A program made the position numbers and the translations under genes. From assembly GCF_900142545.1 (NCBI RefSeq), contig NZ_FRBF01000017.1, positions 1 through 64,000 on the forward strand: DNA of 64,000 nt. The letters are read 5' to 3'. This DNA comes from Fibrobacter sp. UWT2 (GTDB lineage Bacteria; Fibrobacterota; Fibrobacteria; Fibrobacterales; Fibrobacteraceae). How positions within the stretch are numbered: the first letter of the stretch is position 1; each line of letters starts with the position of its first letter. Below the pieces are notes generated by a model. The model worked only from the letters and a program-made list of their open reading frames with translations. It did no database searches and was not told where the DNA came from. Shown here piece by piece: positions 18,314 through 26,229 of this stretch.

Positions 18314-19453
18314 TTAAAACCTTTGCTGAACGGATTCCCACTTGTTACTTTGTGCGGACTTCGCGGCGGCCTGCATCATGGCGAGGCCTTCCAGCGAGGT
18401 GTGAATGCCGCATACGTACTGGCTTGTAAAGCTTCCGGTCGCGAAATATTGGCCGAGGCAGTCGGCGATGTCTTTGTAGTAGTTCGCGAATGCTTCGATG
18501 AATCCAGCGGGGTGACCAGCTTTAAAGCGGTTGTAGCGTTGCTGGTTTGCGATTTTGACGTCGCCGGTGCGGTCGCGCAGGCTTACGTTGCCGCGCAGGT
18601 CGCAGGTCTTGAGCGTTTCGGGTTCCAGCTGGAACCATTCGGCGCTGCCTTCACTGCCGTATACGCGGATGCGCAGGCCGTTGCGGTTGCCGAGTGCGGT
18701 TTTGCTGAACCAAATTTGCGCGCGAACGTTGTTGGTGTATTGCACGAGGGCGCCCACGTTATCGACAATCTGCGGGAAAAGCCCGAAGGTGGTCTGGTCG
18801 GCCACGATGTGTTCGGGGCGTTCGCCGGTCAAAAAGTAAATCATGTTGTGCAGGTGGCTGCCAAGGTCCAGCGAGATTTTTGGAATCACGGTGTCCTTGA
18901 GTCGCCAGCTTTGTGGTTTGGGCGGTTCGTTGTTGGTGCCCAGGCGCATAAAGCCTTCTTGCGGCATTTCGACTTGCACTTGCTGAATTTTACCGAGCTT
19001 GCCGTCGGCGATGAACTGCTTGAGTTCGCGTACCATGGGGTAGCCGGTGTAGTTGTAAGTGGTGCAGAAAAATCCTTTGGTGTCGGCAACGACTTTTGCG
19101 ATGGCTTCGCCTTCGGCTACGCTGGTGGCGAGCGATTTTTCGCAAATCACGGGGAACCCGGCGTTCAGTGCGTCAATCACGATGTCTTTGTGGTAATCGG
19201 TCGGCGCGAGCACCACGACGGCGTCGAGCTTGCCTTTTTCGGCTTTCAAAAGTTCGTGGTAGTCGGCGTAGGTGCGTTCGTCTGCGACGCCCCAGGTGCG
19301 GGCGGTTTTTTGGTTGGTTTCGGTGTGAGTGCTGAATGCGCCCGCCACAAGTTCAAAATGCCCGTCCATCTGGCTTGCGGCCTTGTGGACTTCGCCGATG
19401 GCCGAATTGATTCCGCCCCCGATAAACGCAATCTGATAAGGTTCCTTCTTCAT
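18314..19453 (-). CDS. Gfo/Idh/MocA family NAD(P)-dependent oxidoreductase
   Basis: A 379-residue enzyme with the Rossmann motif IAFIGGGINSAIG at residues 8-20, the LDAVVVLAPTDYH segment and CEKSLATSVAEG, the counterpart of the family EKP motif with Ser in place of Pro. A substrate domain fills residues 130-379. Relatives oxidise or reduce sugars and inositols, often in nucleotide-sugar pathways. A TATATT box ends 7 nt before the ATG and overlaps a possible aagg ribosome site. It sits between an ATP-grasp enzyme and a GT2, so a sugar-modification role is likely. Confidence 0.85.
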   Translation of the reverse strand: MKKEPYQIAFIGGGINSAIGEVHKAASQMDGHFELVAGAFSTHTETNQKTARTWGVADERTYADYHELLKAEKGKLDAVVVLAPTDYHKDIVIDALNAGFPVICEKSLATSVAEGEAIAKVVADTKGFFCTTYNYTGYPMVRELKQFIADGKLGKIQQVQVEMPQEGFMRLGTNNEPPKPQSWRLKDTVIPKISLDLGSHLHNMIYFLTGERPEHIVADQTTFGLFPQIVDNVGALVQYTNNVRAQIWFSKTALGNRNGLRIRVYGSEGSAEWFQLEPETLKTCDLRGNVSLRDRTGDVKIANQQRYNRFKAGHPAGFIEAFANYYKDIADCLGQYFATGSFTSQYVCGIHTSLEGLAMMQAAAKSAQSNKWESVQQRF

Positions 19454-19473
19454 ACCTTGGAATATAGTAAACT

Positions 19474-20697
19474 TTATTCTGCCACTATTTTCGCGAGTTC
19501 GGTCATGCGGGCGGTTTTGTCTTGCATCTCGGCGAGGGTGTCGAACTTGAAGAATACGATTCCGGCTTTGTAGGTGAGTTTATCTGTAATAACTTCGCCG
19601 GGTTTGTACCACAGGAATTTTTCGACGATATTGCCTTGAATTTCGGGTGCGAATGTCACATCGCGGACGGTGCTTCCGTTTTCGATTTCGGGCCCGGCCA
19701 TGATGCAGTGACGCAGCCAGAACCCTTGCGTGGGCACGTCGGCGATGCCGGAAATGTCTTCGCCGATTTCAGCCAGCACGATGAATTTCGGGTAGTCGAT
19801 GCCTGTCGCATACTTCACGAACTTGATGTATAAATCTCCCGGCGGGCGGCGACAGATTTCGATGATGACGGGTGTGCCGTCGGCCCGTTCGATGTACTGG
19901 ATGTGCAGAATGCCGTCGACCAAGTGTAATTCTTGCGCGATGCGTTCGCTGTATTCGCGGAGTTTGGCGAGGCCTGTAACTGCCGTGGTGCTTGGCGTGT
20001 TTGCGCCGCTCACCAAGTATTTGTTGACGAAGTATTGTTCGTTGTCTGCAAAGGCAAATGCGACTTTGCCTTTTACGAGCATGGCGGAGAACCCGTGGTT
20101 TGTGCCCTGTACAAATTCTTCGACAACGACATGATCTTGCCGTGTGCGGCTGCAGGCGTCTTTGTAAGCGATCCGGGCTTCGTCGGCGTTTGCGGCGCGA
20201 TGAATGCCCTTGCCGCCGGTCAAGTCGACGGGCTTCACGATAATCGGAAAGGTAAGTTGCGCAATGGCGGCTTCGAAGTCTGCGCGCCCTTCGGCAGAAT
20301 CCGTGTCAGCGACTTTAACGGTAATGGCCCGCGGCGTCGGAATGCCGAGTTTAGTTGCGAGTGCGCGGTACTTATCCTTGTGATGAATCTCGAGGCTGGC
20401 CGCGTAGCTGTCGTGGCCGGGGAGTCCAAGTTTTTCGCAAACGTACACGGTGCTGAGCAAGGCGAAGTCATTGCAGCCGGAGCAGACCGCTTGTACACCC
20501 TCGCTCTTGGCGAGTTCCAGCATGGCGTCTTTGTCGCTAAAGTCTGCAAAAACGTTCTTGTCGGCGTAAGGGTGGCCCAAGCCTTCGCGAGCGTTACCCG
20601 TGGTAATCACATACCAGCCCAAACTTTGCGCGGCCTGGATCAGCGGAATTTCGGCGTGGCTACCACCGAGAAGCAACATTTTCTTTTTAAAACTCAT
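19474..20697 (-). CDS. ATP-grasp enzyme, carbamoyl-phosphate-synthase-like
   Basis: A 407-residue ATP-grasp protein. The N-terminal Rossmann-like preATP-grasp domain starts KMLLLGGSHAEIPLIQAA. The ATP-grasp core contains FPIIVKPVDLTGGKGIH near residue 155, VVEEFVQGTNHGFS near 195 and VIIEICRRPPGDLY near 275 for metal and ATP binding. Such enzymes join a carboxylate to an amine through an acyl phosphate. Beside WecE-type aminotransferase and sugar oxidoreductase genes, it may acylate an amino sugar with an amino acid; that is inference. A TATATT box lies 9 nt before the ATG without a Shine-Dalgarno sequence. Confidence 0.8.
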   Translation of the reverse strand: MSFKKKMLLLGGSHAEIPLIQAAQSLGWYVITTGNAREGLGHPYADKNVFADFSDKDAMLELAKSEGVQAVCSGCNDFALLSTVYVCEKLGLPGHDSYAASLEIHHKDKYRALATKLGIPTPRAITVKVADTDSAEGRADFEAAIAQLTFPIIVKPVDLTGGKGIHRAANADEARIAYKDACSRTRQDHVVVEEFVQGTNHGFSAMLVKGKVAFAFADNEQYFVNKYLVSGANTPSTTAVTGLAKLREYSERIAQELHLVDGILHIQYIERADGTPVIIEICRRPPGDLYIKFVKYATGIDYPKFIVLAEIGEDISGIADVPTQGFWLRHCIMAGPEIENGSTVRDVTFAPEIQGNIVEKFLWYKPGEVITDKLTYKAGIVFFKFDTLAEMQDKTARMTELAKIVAE

Positions 20698-20749
20698 GAT
20701 GTAAACAATATATCTTTTTTATGCCTGAAAAATATATATTTTCTGCGTT

Positions 20750-20836
20750 ATGAAGATTCCATTCAACAAGCCGCCGTTCGTGGGGCTCGAACTCGATTAT
20801 GTGAAGCAGGCCGTCGAAAGCGGCTTTTTGTACTAA
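20750..20836 (+). pseudogene. Truncated 5' end of a wecE-type aminotransferase gene
   Basis: Twenty-eight codons from ATG to a stop. Residues IPFNKPPFVGLELD and the following YVKQAVESG are identical to the start of the intact aminotransferase at 25074. Over 23 aligned codons there are 11 base differences, all synonymous. Homology ends after ESG. The upstream TATATT box (20735-20740, 9 nt before the ATG) is retained. The fragment is divergent from the ATP-grasp gene exactly where an intact wecE would be expected, so it is probably the original or a second copy broken by the inserted FISUMP block. Confidence 0.85.
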
Positions 20837-20858
20837 TTGCCCTATATAGTTCAGAGGC

Positions 20859-22481
20859 CTAATAATCCTGCACACAACGAATAGAGAGTGCGTCTCGTTT
20901 ATTCGCCCCAAAACTAAATGTCTGCTCATTTTGGGTAACAAAAATCACATCCCATACCACGTATTCATCTTTTTCTGAGGAGCTCCAGAATTCTGCGGAG
21001 TTTTTGGCTGCCCCAAAAACCATCGCTTCATAAACGTAACGCCCATTCCCCATAGTATATTCTCCACGGCCCGCAGGCATCACAGAAAAACCAAACGTAT
21101 CATCGCCGTTTTCGCGACTCCATCCAGTATGGGATTTGAGAATTTGGCCAGCATCATCATCACCTCCTGCGATAAAAAGAAGAGCATCCCATTCTTCCCG
21201 ACTAGGCAGGTGCCAACCCTTGGGGCATACTCCCCGTACAGGCTGAGTCGGCGAACATACAGAACCAAAGCCGCAGCCGGTATTGACAGAATCAATAGCC
21301 CCTCCCCAGGTGTAAAGGCGACCCGCCACATTGCAATTATCCGCCACATTATCATAGCACCAACTACGCCTCAATTTAACAGGAGTGTCCTCACTATCCG
21401 TATCAAAGTTCAGATTTTCAGCCATCCACCATAGCTCACCTATCTTAATAATCTTGTAAACCTGACCATCCCGATCGTCGGTTATGGACTCGTACTCGAT
21501 TTTAGAATTGAAGAACGATTCCTTAGGATACTCCCATTCAAACACAGAACTGCTAGAGGCCTCCGCAGACGAACTTGATTCATTGAGCGATGGCCGATTA
21601 GGAGAATCCTTGAGACAACGAACGGAATAACCGTATTCTTTTTTATTGCACTTTCGTTCTACACCATTCTGTGATTTGCTCAGAGCCATATAGCACGCCT
21701 GCAAGCTATCAGGGACTCCCGTGGTTGTGCTCCAGAAGAACGCCACTTCACCTTGACTCCAAAAGGTTTTGTTTTCATAGCCTCCAGTGGGTAAGGCGGA
21801 AAAGCCAAAAGCATCATCACCGTTTCCATCAACACTGTAGTCGTCACCACTACTTTTCCAACCAACCGTAGATTTGAGCTTTTTTCCTGCTATAGATTTG
21901 CCACCAACCGCAATGAACAGTTCCTCCCAGTCTTCTTGATCGGGCAAGTGCCAACCCTTAGGGCAAATTCCCTGTACAGGCAGAGTCGGCGAGCATTTCG
22001 AGCCGTAACCACAACCGGTATTAACGGAATCCATAGCAGCACCCCACGTGTAAAGGCGTCCCTTTACGTTGCAATCGTCCATTGCGGAACTTTCGCACCA
22101 TGATTTGTGGGCGGGGTCTACAAAGTTCAAGCCCTGCGCCATCCAGGTCTGTTCACCAATTTGAATCGTCCTATACACCCGTTGGTCCCTTTCGTCAAGG
22201 AGTTCGCCATACTTCCCTGCCTTTAGAAGATCCTGATTTAGGTATTCCGTCGTAATACATTTGTATTTTTGGCAGTCATATGCTCTTTTTTCCAAACTTG
22301 ACGAACTCGAAATTTTTGAAGACGACGAACTTGAAATTTTTGAGGCCGACGAACTAGAAGTAGCAGAAGACGAGCTACTCTCGGAGCTCGGTTCCTCGGA
22401 ACTTGCTGACGAAGAATCATCGCAAGCAAAAAAGGCCAGAACAAGCACCATGGCGAAAAGAGCGAGAGATTTATTATTCAT
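20859..22481 (-). CDS. FISUMP-domain lipoprotein with two tandem domains
   Basis: A 540-residue secreted lipoprotein. The signal peptide ends in the lipobox LAFFAC (Cys around 20), followed by a Ser-rich linker to about residue 64. Two copies of the Fibrobacter major paralogous domain follow (about 70-295 and 315-540). Each has WMAxxLNF, a C-rich GRLYTWG segment, GICPKGWHLP or GVCPKGWHLP, a GW motif and a terminal (Y/I)SVRCLKD or SIRCVQD. FISUMP domains are abundant in Fibrobacter and of unproven function; surface attachment or substrate binding is suspected. The gene starts 1 nt inside the upstream homologue's stop (TAATG), so both are one operon. The insert disrupts the sugar-modification locus. 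Confidence 0.9.
   Translation of the reverse strand: MNNKSLALFAMVLVLAFFACDDSSSASSEEPSSESSSSSATSSSSASKISSSSSSKISSSSSLEKRAYDCQKYKCITTEYLNQDLLKAGKYGELLDERDQRVYRTIQIGEQTWMAQGLNFVDPAHKSWCESSAMDDCNVKGRLYTWGAAMDSVNTGCGYGSKCSPTLPVQGICPKGWHLPDQEDWEELFIAVGGKSIAGKKLKSTVGWKSSGDDYSVDGNGDDAFGFSALPTGGYENKTFWSQGEVAFFWSTTTGVPDSLQACYMALSKSQNGVERKCNKKEYGYSVRCLKDSPNRPSLNESSSSAEASSSSVFEWEYPKESFFNSKIEYESITDDRDGQVYKIIKIGELWWMAENLNFDTDSEDTPVKLRRSWCYDNVADNCNVAGRLYTWGGAIDSVNTGCGFGSVCSPTQPVRGVCPKGWHLPSREEWDALLFIAGGDDDAGQILKSHTGWSRENGDDTFGFSVMPAGRGEYTMGNGRYVYEAMVFGAAKNSAEFWSSSEKDEYVVWDVIFVTQNEQTFSFGANKRDALSIRCVQDY
22297..22371 (-). repeat. 24-bp tandem repeats encoding a Ser-rich linker
   Basis: About three imperfect copies of a unit resembling gacgaacttgaaatttttga encode SSSSKIS-type sequence after the lipobox. 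Such repeats can change length by slippage and so vary the distance between the lipid anchor and the folded domains. Confidence 0.6.
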
Positions 22482-24148
22482 TAATCCGCATCCTTAAAGC
22501 AACGAACTGAAAAAGCAACTTCTATAAATTCTGAGTAAAATGAAAATGCATCGTTACTGGCAGAGACCAGACCTTCGTAATCCGCCTGAACGGTGCTAGA
22601 TTGGGTAGCAGTCCAATAGCTCGCGCGAGAGCCTATACTTTCAAAACCAGAACCATTACGCCGGCCGGTAGGCAGCGCAGCGAAACCATAGGCATCGGTG
22701 CCGCCACCTTTATTGCTCCACCCAAGCTGAGACTTGAGCGCTTTACCAGCATTAGCGTAATTACCAGTCATCTCTAACTTGCCGCCCACTGCTTCGAACA
22801 AGGTTTCCCAATCCCCATCACGAGGTAAATACCAACCATCGGGGCAAATGCCCTGAATACGACCTAAATAGCCACAATCGTGATATCGGCCGCAATCCCG
22901 CGGATTATCGGCATCGGTCGCCAATTTCACCGAATCAATCGCAGCAGTCCATGTGTAAAGCCTACCTGCCACCTCACAGTTTTCTTCCAAATCATTGTAA
23001 CACCAACTCCCGCCCTTGAGGCTGGGTGTCGCTACGCTATCGGCGTAATTGAGGTTCTCCGCCATCCACCATTGTTTTCCGATTTTAACAACCTTGTAAG
23101 TTTTACCATCGCGGTCATCGGTAATGGTTTCATAATTGATTTCAGAATTCAAGTATGCTTCTTTCGGCAAATCCCAACTCGGGCCCACAGAAGAACTGGA
23201 CTTTACGGAACTACTACTAGACTCATCCCCATTGAGAGAACTGGAGGAACTGGATTTTGCAGTATCGTCAGAGTTCTGAAGACAACGGACAGAAAAACCG
23301 ACATAACTGTAGTCGTAGTCTTGAAGTGCAGATTTACGGCCGTAATACAAATTCATGTAAGCGGCCTCGTGGCTGCCAAACCAAGAAGCGCTCCAGACGT
23401 AGGCAGAGTTTCCAACATCGTAGAAGTTGCCATTAAGATCTCTGAGACCCGCCGGCAATGCCGAAAAGCCGTAACCATCAGCGCCGTCACCACTGCCATA
23501 CCAACCCGTCTGGGACTTGAGAGCAGAGCCAGCAGCAGACTTTCCGCCCACAGCGCTGAATAGGGTGTTCCAATCAGCCTCTTTCGGTAGGTGCCAGCCC
23601 TTCGGACAAATTCCCTGAACGCTTGCCGGAAGGGTACAAGTCTTACCATAACCACAATCCTGCGGATTGTCAGCATCGGTTGCAAGTTTCACGGAATCAA
23701 TAGCCGCAGCCCAGGTGTAAAGGCGACCTGTCACCGCGCAGTTTTCAGCCTTGTCGTCATAACACCAGCTCCTACCCTTAAGGCTAGGATTCGCTGCACT
23801 GTCGGCGAAATTCAAATTTTCTGCCATCCAGGTCTGGGAGCCTATTTTTATAGTCTTGTATTTTTTCCCATCGCGGGAATCGGTCATGGTGCCATAGGTA
23901 ATTTTCGGATTCAAGAGAGACGCCCTCGACACATCCCAGCTCCAAGCATCCTTAAGTTCCTTTTGCGAACTTGAAGAAGATTTCTGAGTATCAGAAGATG
24001 AGACTTTATCATCTACATCTTCATCTACATCTTCACCAATATCTTCACCAACTTCTTCATTATCTTCATCATCCAGGGATACGGTGTGCGAACAACCACC
24101 GACGAACAGGGCTGCTATTCCCAAAATTACACGTAACGCTTTACGCAT
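22481..24148 (-). CDS. FISUMP-domain lipoprotein with two tandem domains
   Basis: A 555-residue secreted lipoprotein that starts MRKALRVILG with lipobox LFVGGC (Cys near 19). An acidic stretch of VGEDIGEDVDEDVDD type and a short Ser linker follow. Two FISUMP domains lie at about residues 75-290 and 320-555, with WMAENLNFAD, GRLYTWAAAIDSV, QGICPKGWHLP or QGICPDGWYLP, and FSVRCLQN or FSVRCFKD at the domain ends. The start at 24148 is supported by a strong ggggagg site 8 nt upstream. It is the first gene of a two-gene operon; a TATATATATT box on the minus strand near 24194-24207 may be the promoter. Function is unknown. Confidence 0.9.
   Translation of the reverse strand: MRKALRVILGIAALFVGGCSHTVSLDDEDNEEVGEDIGEDVDEDVDDKVSSSDTQKSSSSSQKELKDAWSWDVSRASLLNPKITYGTMTDSRDGKKYKTIKIGSQTWMAENLNFADSAANPSLKGRSWCYDDKAENCAVTGRLYTWAAAIDSVKLATDADNPQDCGYGKTCTLPASVQGICPKGWHLPKEADWNTLFSAVGGKSAAGSALKSQTGWYGSGDGADGYGFSALPAGLRDLNGNFYDVGNSAYVWSASWFGSHEAAYMNLYYGRKSALQDYDYSYVGFSVRCLQNSDDTAKSSSSSSLNGDESSSSSVKSSSSVGPSWDLPKEAYLNSEINYETITDDRDGKTYKVVKIGKQWWMAENLNYADSVATPSLKGGSWCYNDLEENCEVAGRLYTWTAAIDSVKLATDADNPRDCGRYHDCGYLGRIQGICPDGWYLPRDGDWETLFEAVGGKLEMTGNYANAGKALKSQLGWSNKGGGTDAYGFAALPTGRRNGSGFESIGSRASYWTATQSSTVQADYEGLVSASNDAFSFYSEFIEVAFSVRCFKDAD
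24011..24058 (-). repeat. 12-bp tandem repeats encoding an acidic linker
   Basis: Four 12-bp units follow in register: two exact copies of atctacatcttc, then accaatatcttc and accaacttcttc (plus-strand reading). They encode the Glu/Asp/Val-rich stretch after the lipobox of the FISUMP lipoprotein and are candidates for length variation. Confidence 0.75.
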
Positions 24149-24438
24149 ACAAAACACCTCCCCGGATCATTTTAAAAGTTTTTTTACAATTAGTAATATA
24201 TATACAAATCGCCCTGTCGGAACACGCGAAAACGGGAAAAAGGCTAGTTTAGTGCATATTGTATCATTCACGAATGTTAGTTGCATAATAGATTAAGCAA
24301 AAAGTGGCAAAAATTGCTTATCATGTTAAGCAGAATTCGGATTTTTGTGCCGGAAGGGCCCGTTTTTACGAAAAATGCGCATTGTTTGCGCTTTTTGTAC
24401 ATTATATGTCGAAAAATGTTGTTTTCTGCTGATTTTGT
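24149..24438. other. Non-coding region between the FISUMP operon and a truncated ATPase gene
   Basis: This gap carries the FISUMP promoter region (AT-rich, 24180-24210). To its right no coding potential is visible, and the frame of the DUF4143 fragment is blocked by a stop codon just before 24439. It is probably a recombination or deletion junction. Confidence 0.5.
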
Positions 24439-24987
24439 ATGCGGAAAAATGTATACAAGAAATTTATTTACGGAGCTCTCCGTAAAGGGGCTCGTGCGAC
24501 ACAATACGAAGAAGCCATCGAATGGCTGGTTGATTCTGGCCTGTTATACAAGGTATCGCGTGTGTCCAGGCCCGCTTTGCCGTTAAGCATATACGAAGAA
24601 CTAAACATTTTCAAGCTGTATACGCTTGACGTGGGACTGCTAGGTGCGATGGCGAATACAGACTCCTCGCAAATTCTAATTAAAAGCGACTTGATTGCTG
24701 ATTTCAATGGTGGACTTGCCGAACAATTTATTCTGCAGCAAATGAAAAGTAAGCAAATAGATCCGATTTACTATCACTCAACAGATGATTCTCGGTTGGA
24801 ATTGGATTTCTTAATACAGTCGGAGGGTCACCTTTTACCCATTGAAGTAAAATCGGGTGAATCTGTGCGTTCAAACTCACTTTCGATGTTATTGCAAAAA
24901 ACACCTGGGCTTAGGGCTATCCGTTATTCGCTGCGCCCCTATAAGGAACAAAATTTCCTTACCAATATCCCGCTTTATGCGGTGTGA
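24439..24987 (+). pseudogene. 5'-truncated DUF4143-type ATPase (C-terminal half only)
   Basis: The 182 codons match the C-terminal half of prokaryotic ATPases with a DUF4143 domain: KKFIYGALRKGARATQYEEAIEWLVDSGLLYKV, then KLYTLDVGLLG, GGLAEQFILQQM and the PD-(D/E)xK-like ELDFLI...LLPIEVKSG. The N-terminal P-loop AAA half is missing, so ATP hydrolysis is impossible. The frame runs into a stop just upstream. It has a good terminator downstream. Its position inside the block that separates the wecE fragment from intact wecE supports foreign or rearranged origin. Confidence 0.85.
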
Positions 24988-24990
24988 TTA

Positions 24991-25022
24991 AATCCCCTCG
25001 AAATCGAGGGGTTTGCATTTTT
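24991..25022 (+). terminator. Rho-independent terminator
   Basis: The inverted repeat aatcccctcga/tcgaggggttt with a two-base loop is followed by a T-rich run. It follows the truncated ATPase and insulates the wecE promoter region at 25049. Confidence 0.85.
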
Positions 25023-25073
25023 TCTCTTAAAAAGAGGGCTAAATGATGTATATTTAGGTCGGAGAAAATTCCT

Positions 25074-26210
25074 ATGACTAAGATTCCATTCAACAAACCG
25101 CCTTTTGTAGGACTTGAACTTGATTACGTAAAACAGGCCGTCGAAAGTGGCCGTATTTGTGGTGATGGCACTTACAACTTGATGTGCCACGATTGGCTTG
25201 AAAAGCATACCGGTACGGCAAAGGCGCTGTTGACCACCAGTTGCACGCATGCGCTTGAAATGTCGGCCCGCCTTTGCGACATTCAGCCCGGCGACGAGGT
25301 GATTATGCCGTCGTTTACGTTCGTGAGTACGGCAGATGCGTTTGTGTCGCAGGGAGCTAAGTGCGTGTTTGTGGACATTCGCCCCGATACCATGAATCTG
25401 GACGAAAATTTGATTGAAGCGGCCATTACCGAAAAGACGAAAGCGATTGTGCCGGTGCACTACGCGGGCGTGGCTTGCGAAATGGACAAAATCAACGAGA
25501 TTGCAAAACGCCACAATCTTTTCGTGGTGGAAGATGCCGCTCAAGGCATGATGGCAACTTACAAGGGCAAGGCGCTCGGAACGCTTGGTGACTTTGGCTG
25601 CTACAGCTATCACGAAACCAAGAATTACAGCATGGGTGAGGGCGGTGCGCTGCTCATCAATGATAAAAAGTATTGCGACCGCGCCGAAATCATTCGCGAA
25701 AAGGGCACGAATCGCTGCCAGTTCCACCGCGGCGAAGTCGACAAGTACACATGGGTAGAGCTCGGCTCCAGCTACTTGCCGAGCGAACTCAACGCCGCTT
25801 ACCTTTATGCGGAATTGGAATGCGCCGATGAAATTTATGACAACCGCATGGCTAGTTGGAACGCTTACCGTGAACGCTTGCAGCCGCTAGCCGACAAGGG
25901 CTTGGTTGAGTTGCCGGTTATTCCGGAGCATTGTACGCACAATGCTCACATGTTCTACCTGAAGGTCGAAGACTTGCAGACGCGTACGGCGCTTCTCAAG
26001 CACTTGGTGTACAACGGAATTCTAGCGGTGTTCCATTACGTGCCGTTGCATTCGTCGCCTGCGGGCCTGTGCTATGGCCGCTTTAACGGCGAAGATAAGT
26101 ACACCACCAACGAAAGCAATCGCTTGCTGCGCCTGCCGATGTTCTTTGGCCTGAAAACTGAAGAAATTGACTTTGTCTGCAGCAAAGTGAACGAATTCTT
26201 CGGTGTTTAA
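25074..26210 (+). CDS. wecE: DegT/DnrJ/EryC1 aminotransferase, dTDP-4-amino-4,6-dideoxygalactose transaminase type
   Basis: A 378-residue PLP-dependent sugar aminotransferase. The start KIPFNKPPFVG and the segment LLTTSCTHALEMSARL are typical of WecE/RffA, as is the PLP-lysine motif SYHETKNYSMGEGGAL (Lys near residue 182). WecE makes dTDP-4-amino-4,6-dideoxygalactose from the 4-keto sugar with glutamate as donor. ggag lies upstream of the ATG and TATATT at 25049-25054. The first 26 codons also exist as a synonymously diverged fragment at 20750. With the ATP-grasp and oxidoreductase genes it probably makes and modifies an amino sugar for a surface glycan. Confidence 0.9.
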   Translation: MTKIPFNKPPFVGLELDYVKQAVESGRICGDGTYNLMCHDWLEKHTGTAKALLTTSCTHALEMSARLCDIQPGDEVIMPSFTFVSTADAFVSQGAKCVFVDIRPDTMNLDENLIEAAITEKTKAIVPVHYAGVACEMDKINEIAKRHNLFVVEDAAQGMMATYKGKALGTLGDFGCYSYHETKNYSMGEGGALLINDKKYCDRAEIIREKGTNRCQFHRGEVDKYTWVELGSSYLPSELNAAYLYAELECADEIYDNRMASWNAYRERLQPLADKGLVELPVIPEHCTHNAHMFYLKVEDLQTRTALLKHLVYNGILAVFHYVPLHSSPAGLCYGRFNGEDKYTTNESNRLLRLPMFFGLKTEEIDFVCSKVNEFFGV

Positions 26211-26229
26211 ATTAGGTGTATTCAGCTTT

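Noticed and set aside
18065-19573. Long plus-strand open frame opposite the GT2 and oxidoreductase genes
   Set aside because: It spans the junction of two convincing minus-strand genes and has no family features.
24011-24058. Possible CRISPR array from short repeats
   Set aside because: Units are 12 bp, directly adjacent, without spacers, and lie in a coding frame. No cas genes are present.
24439-24987. DUF4143 fragment as an intact small gene
   Set aside because: It lacks the whole AAA half and starts in the middle of a conserved helix; an in-frame stop lies just upstream.
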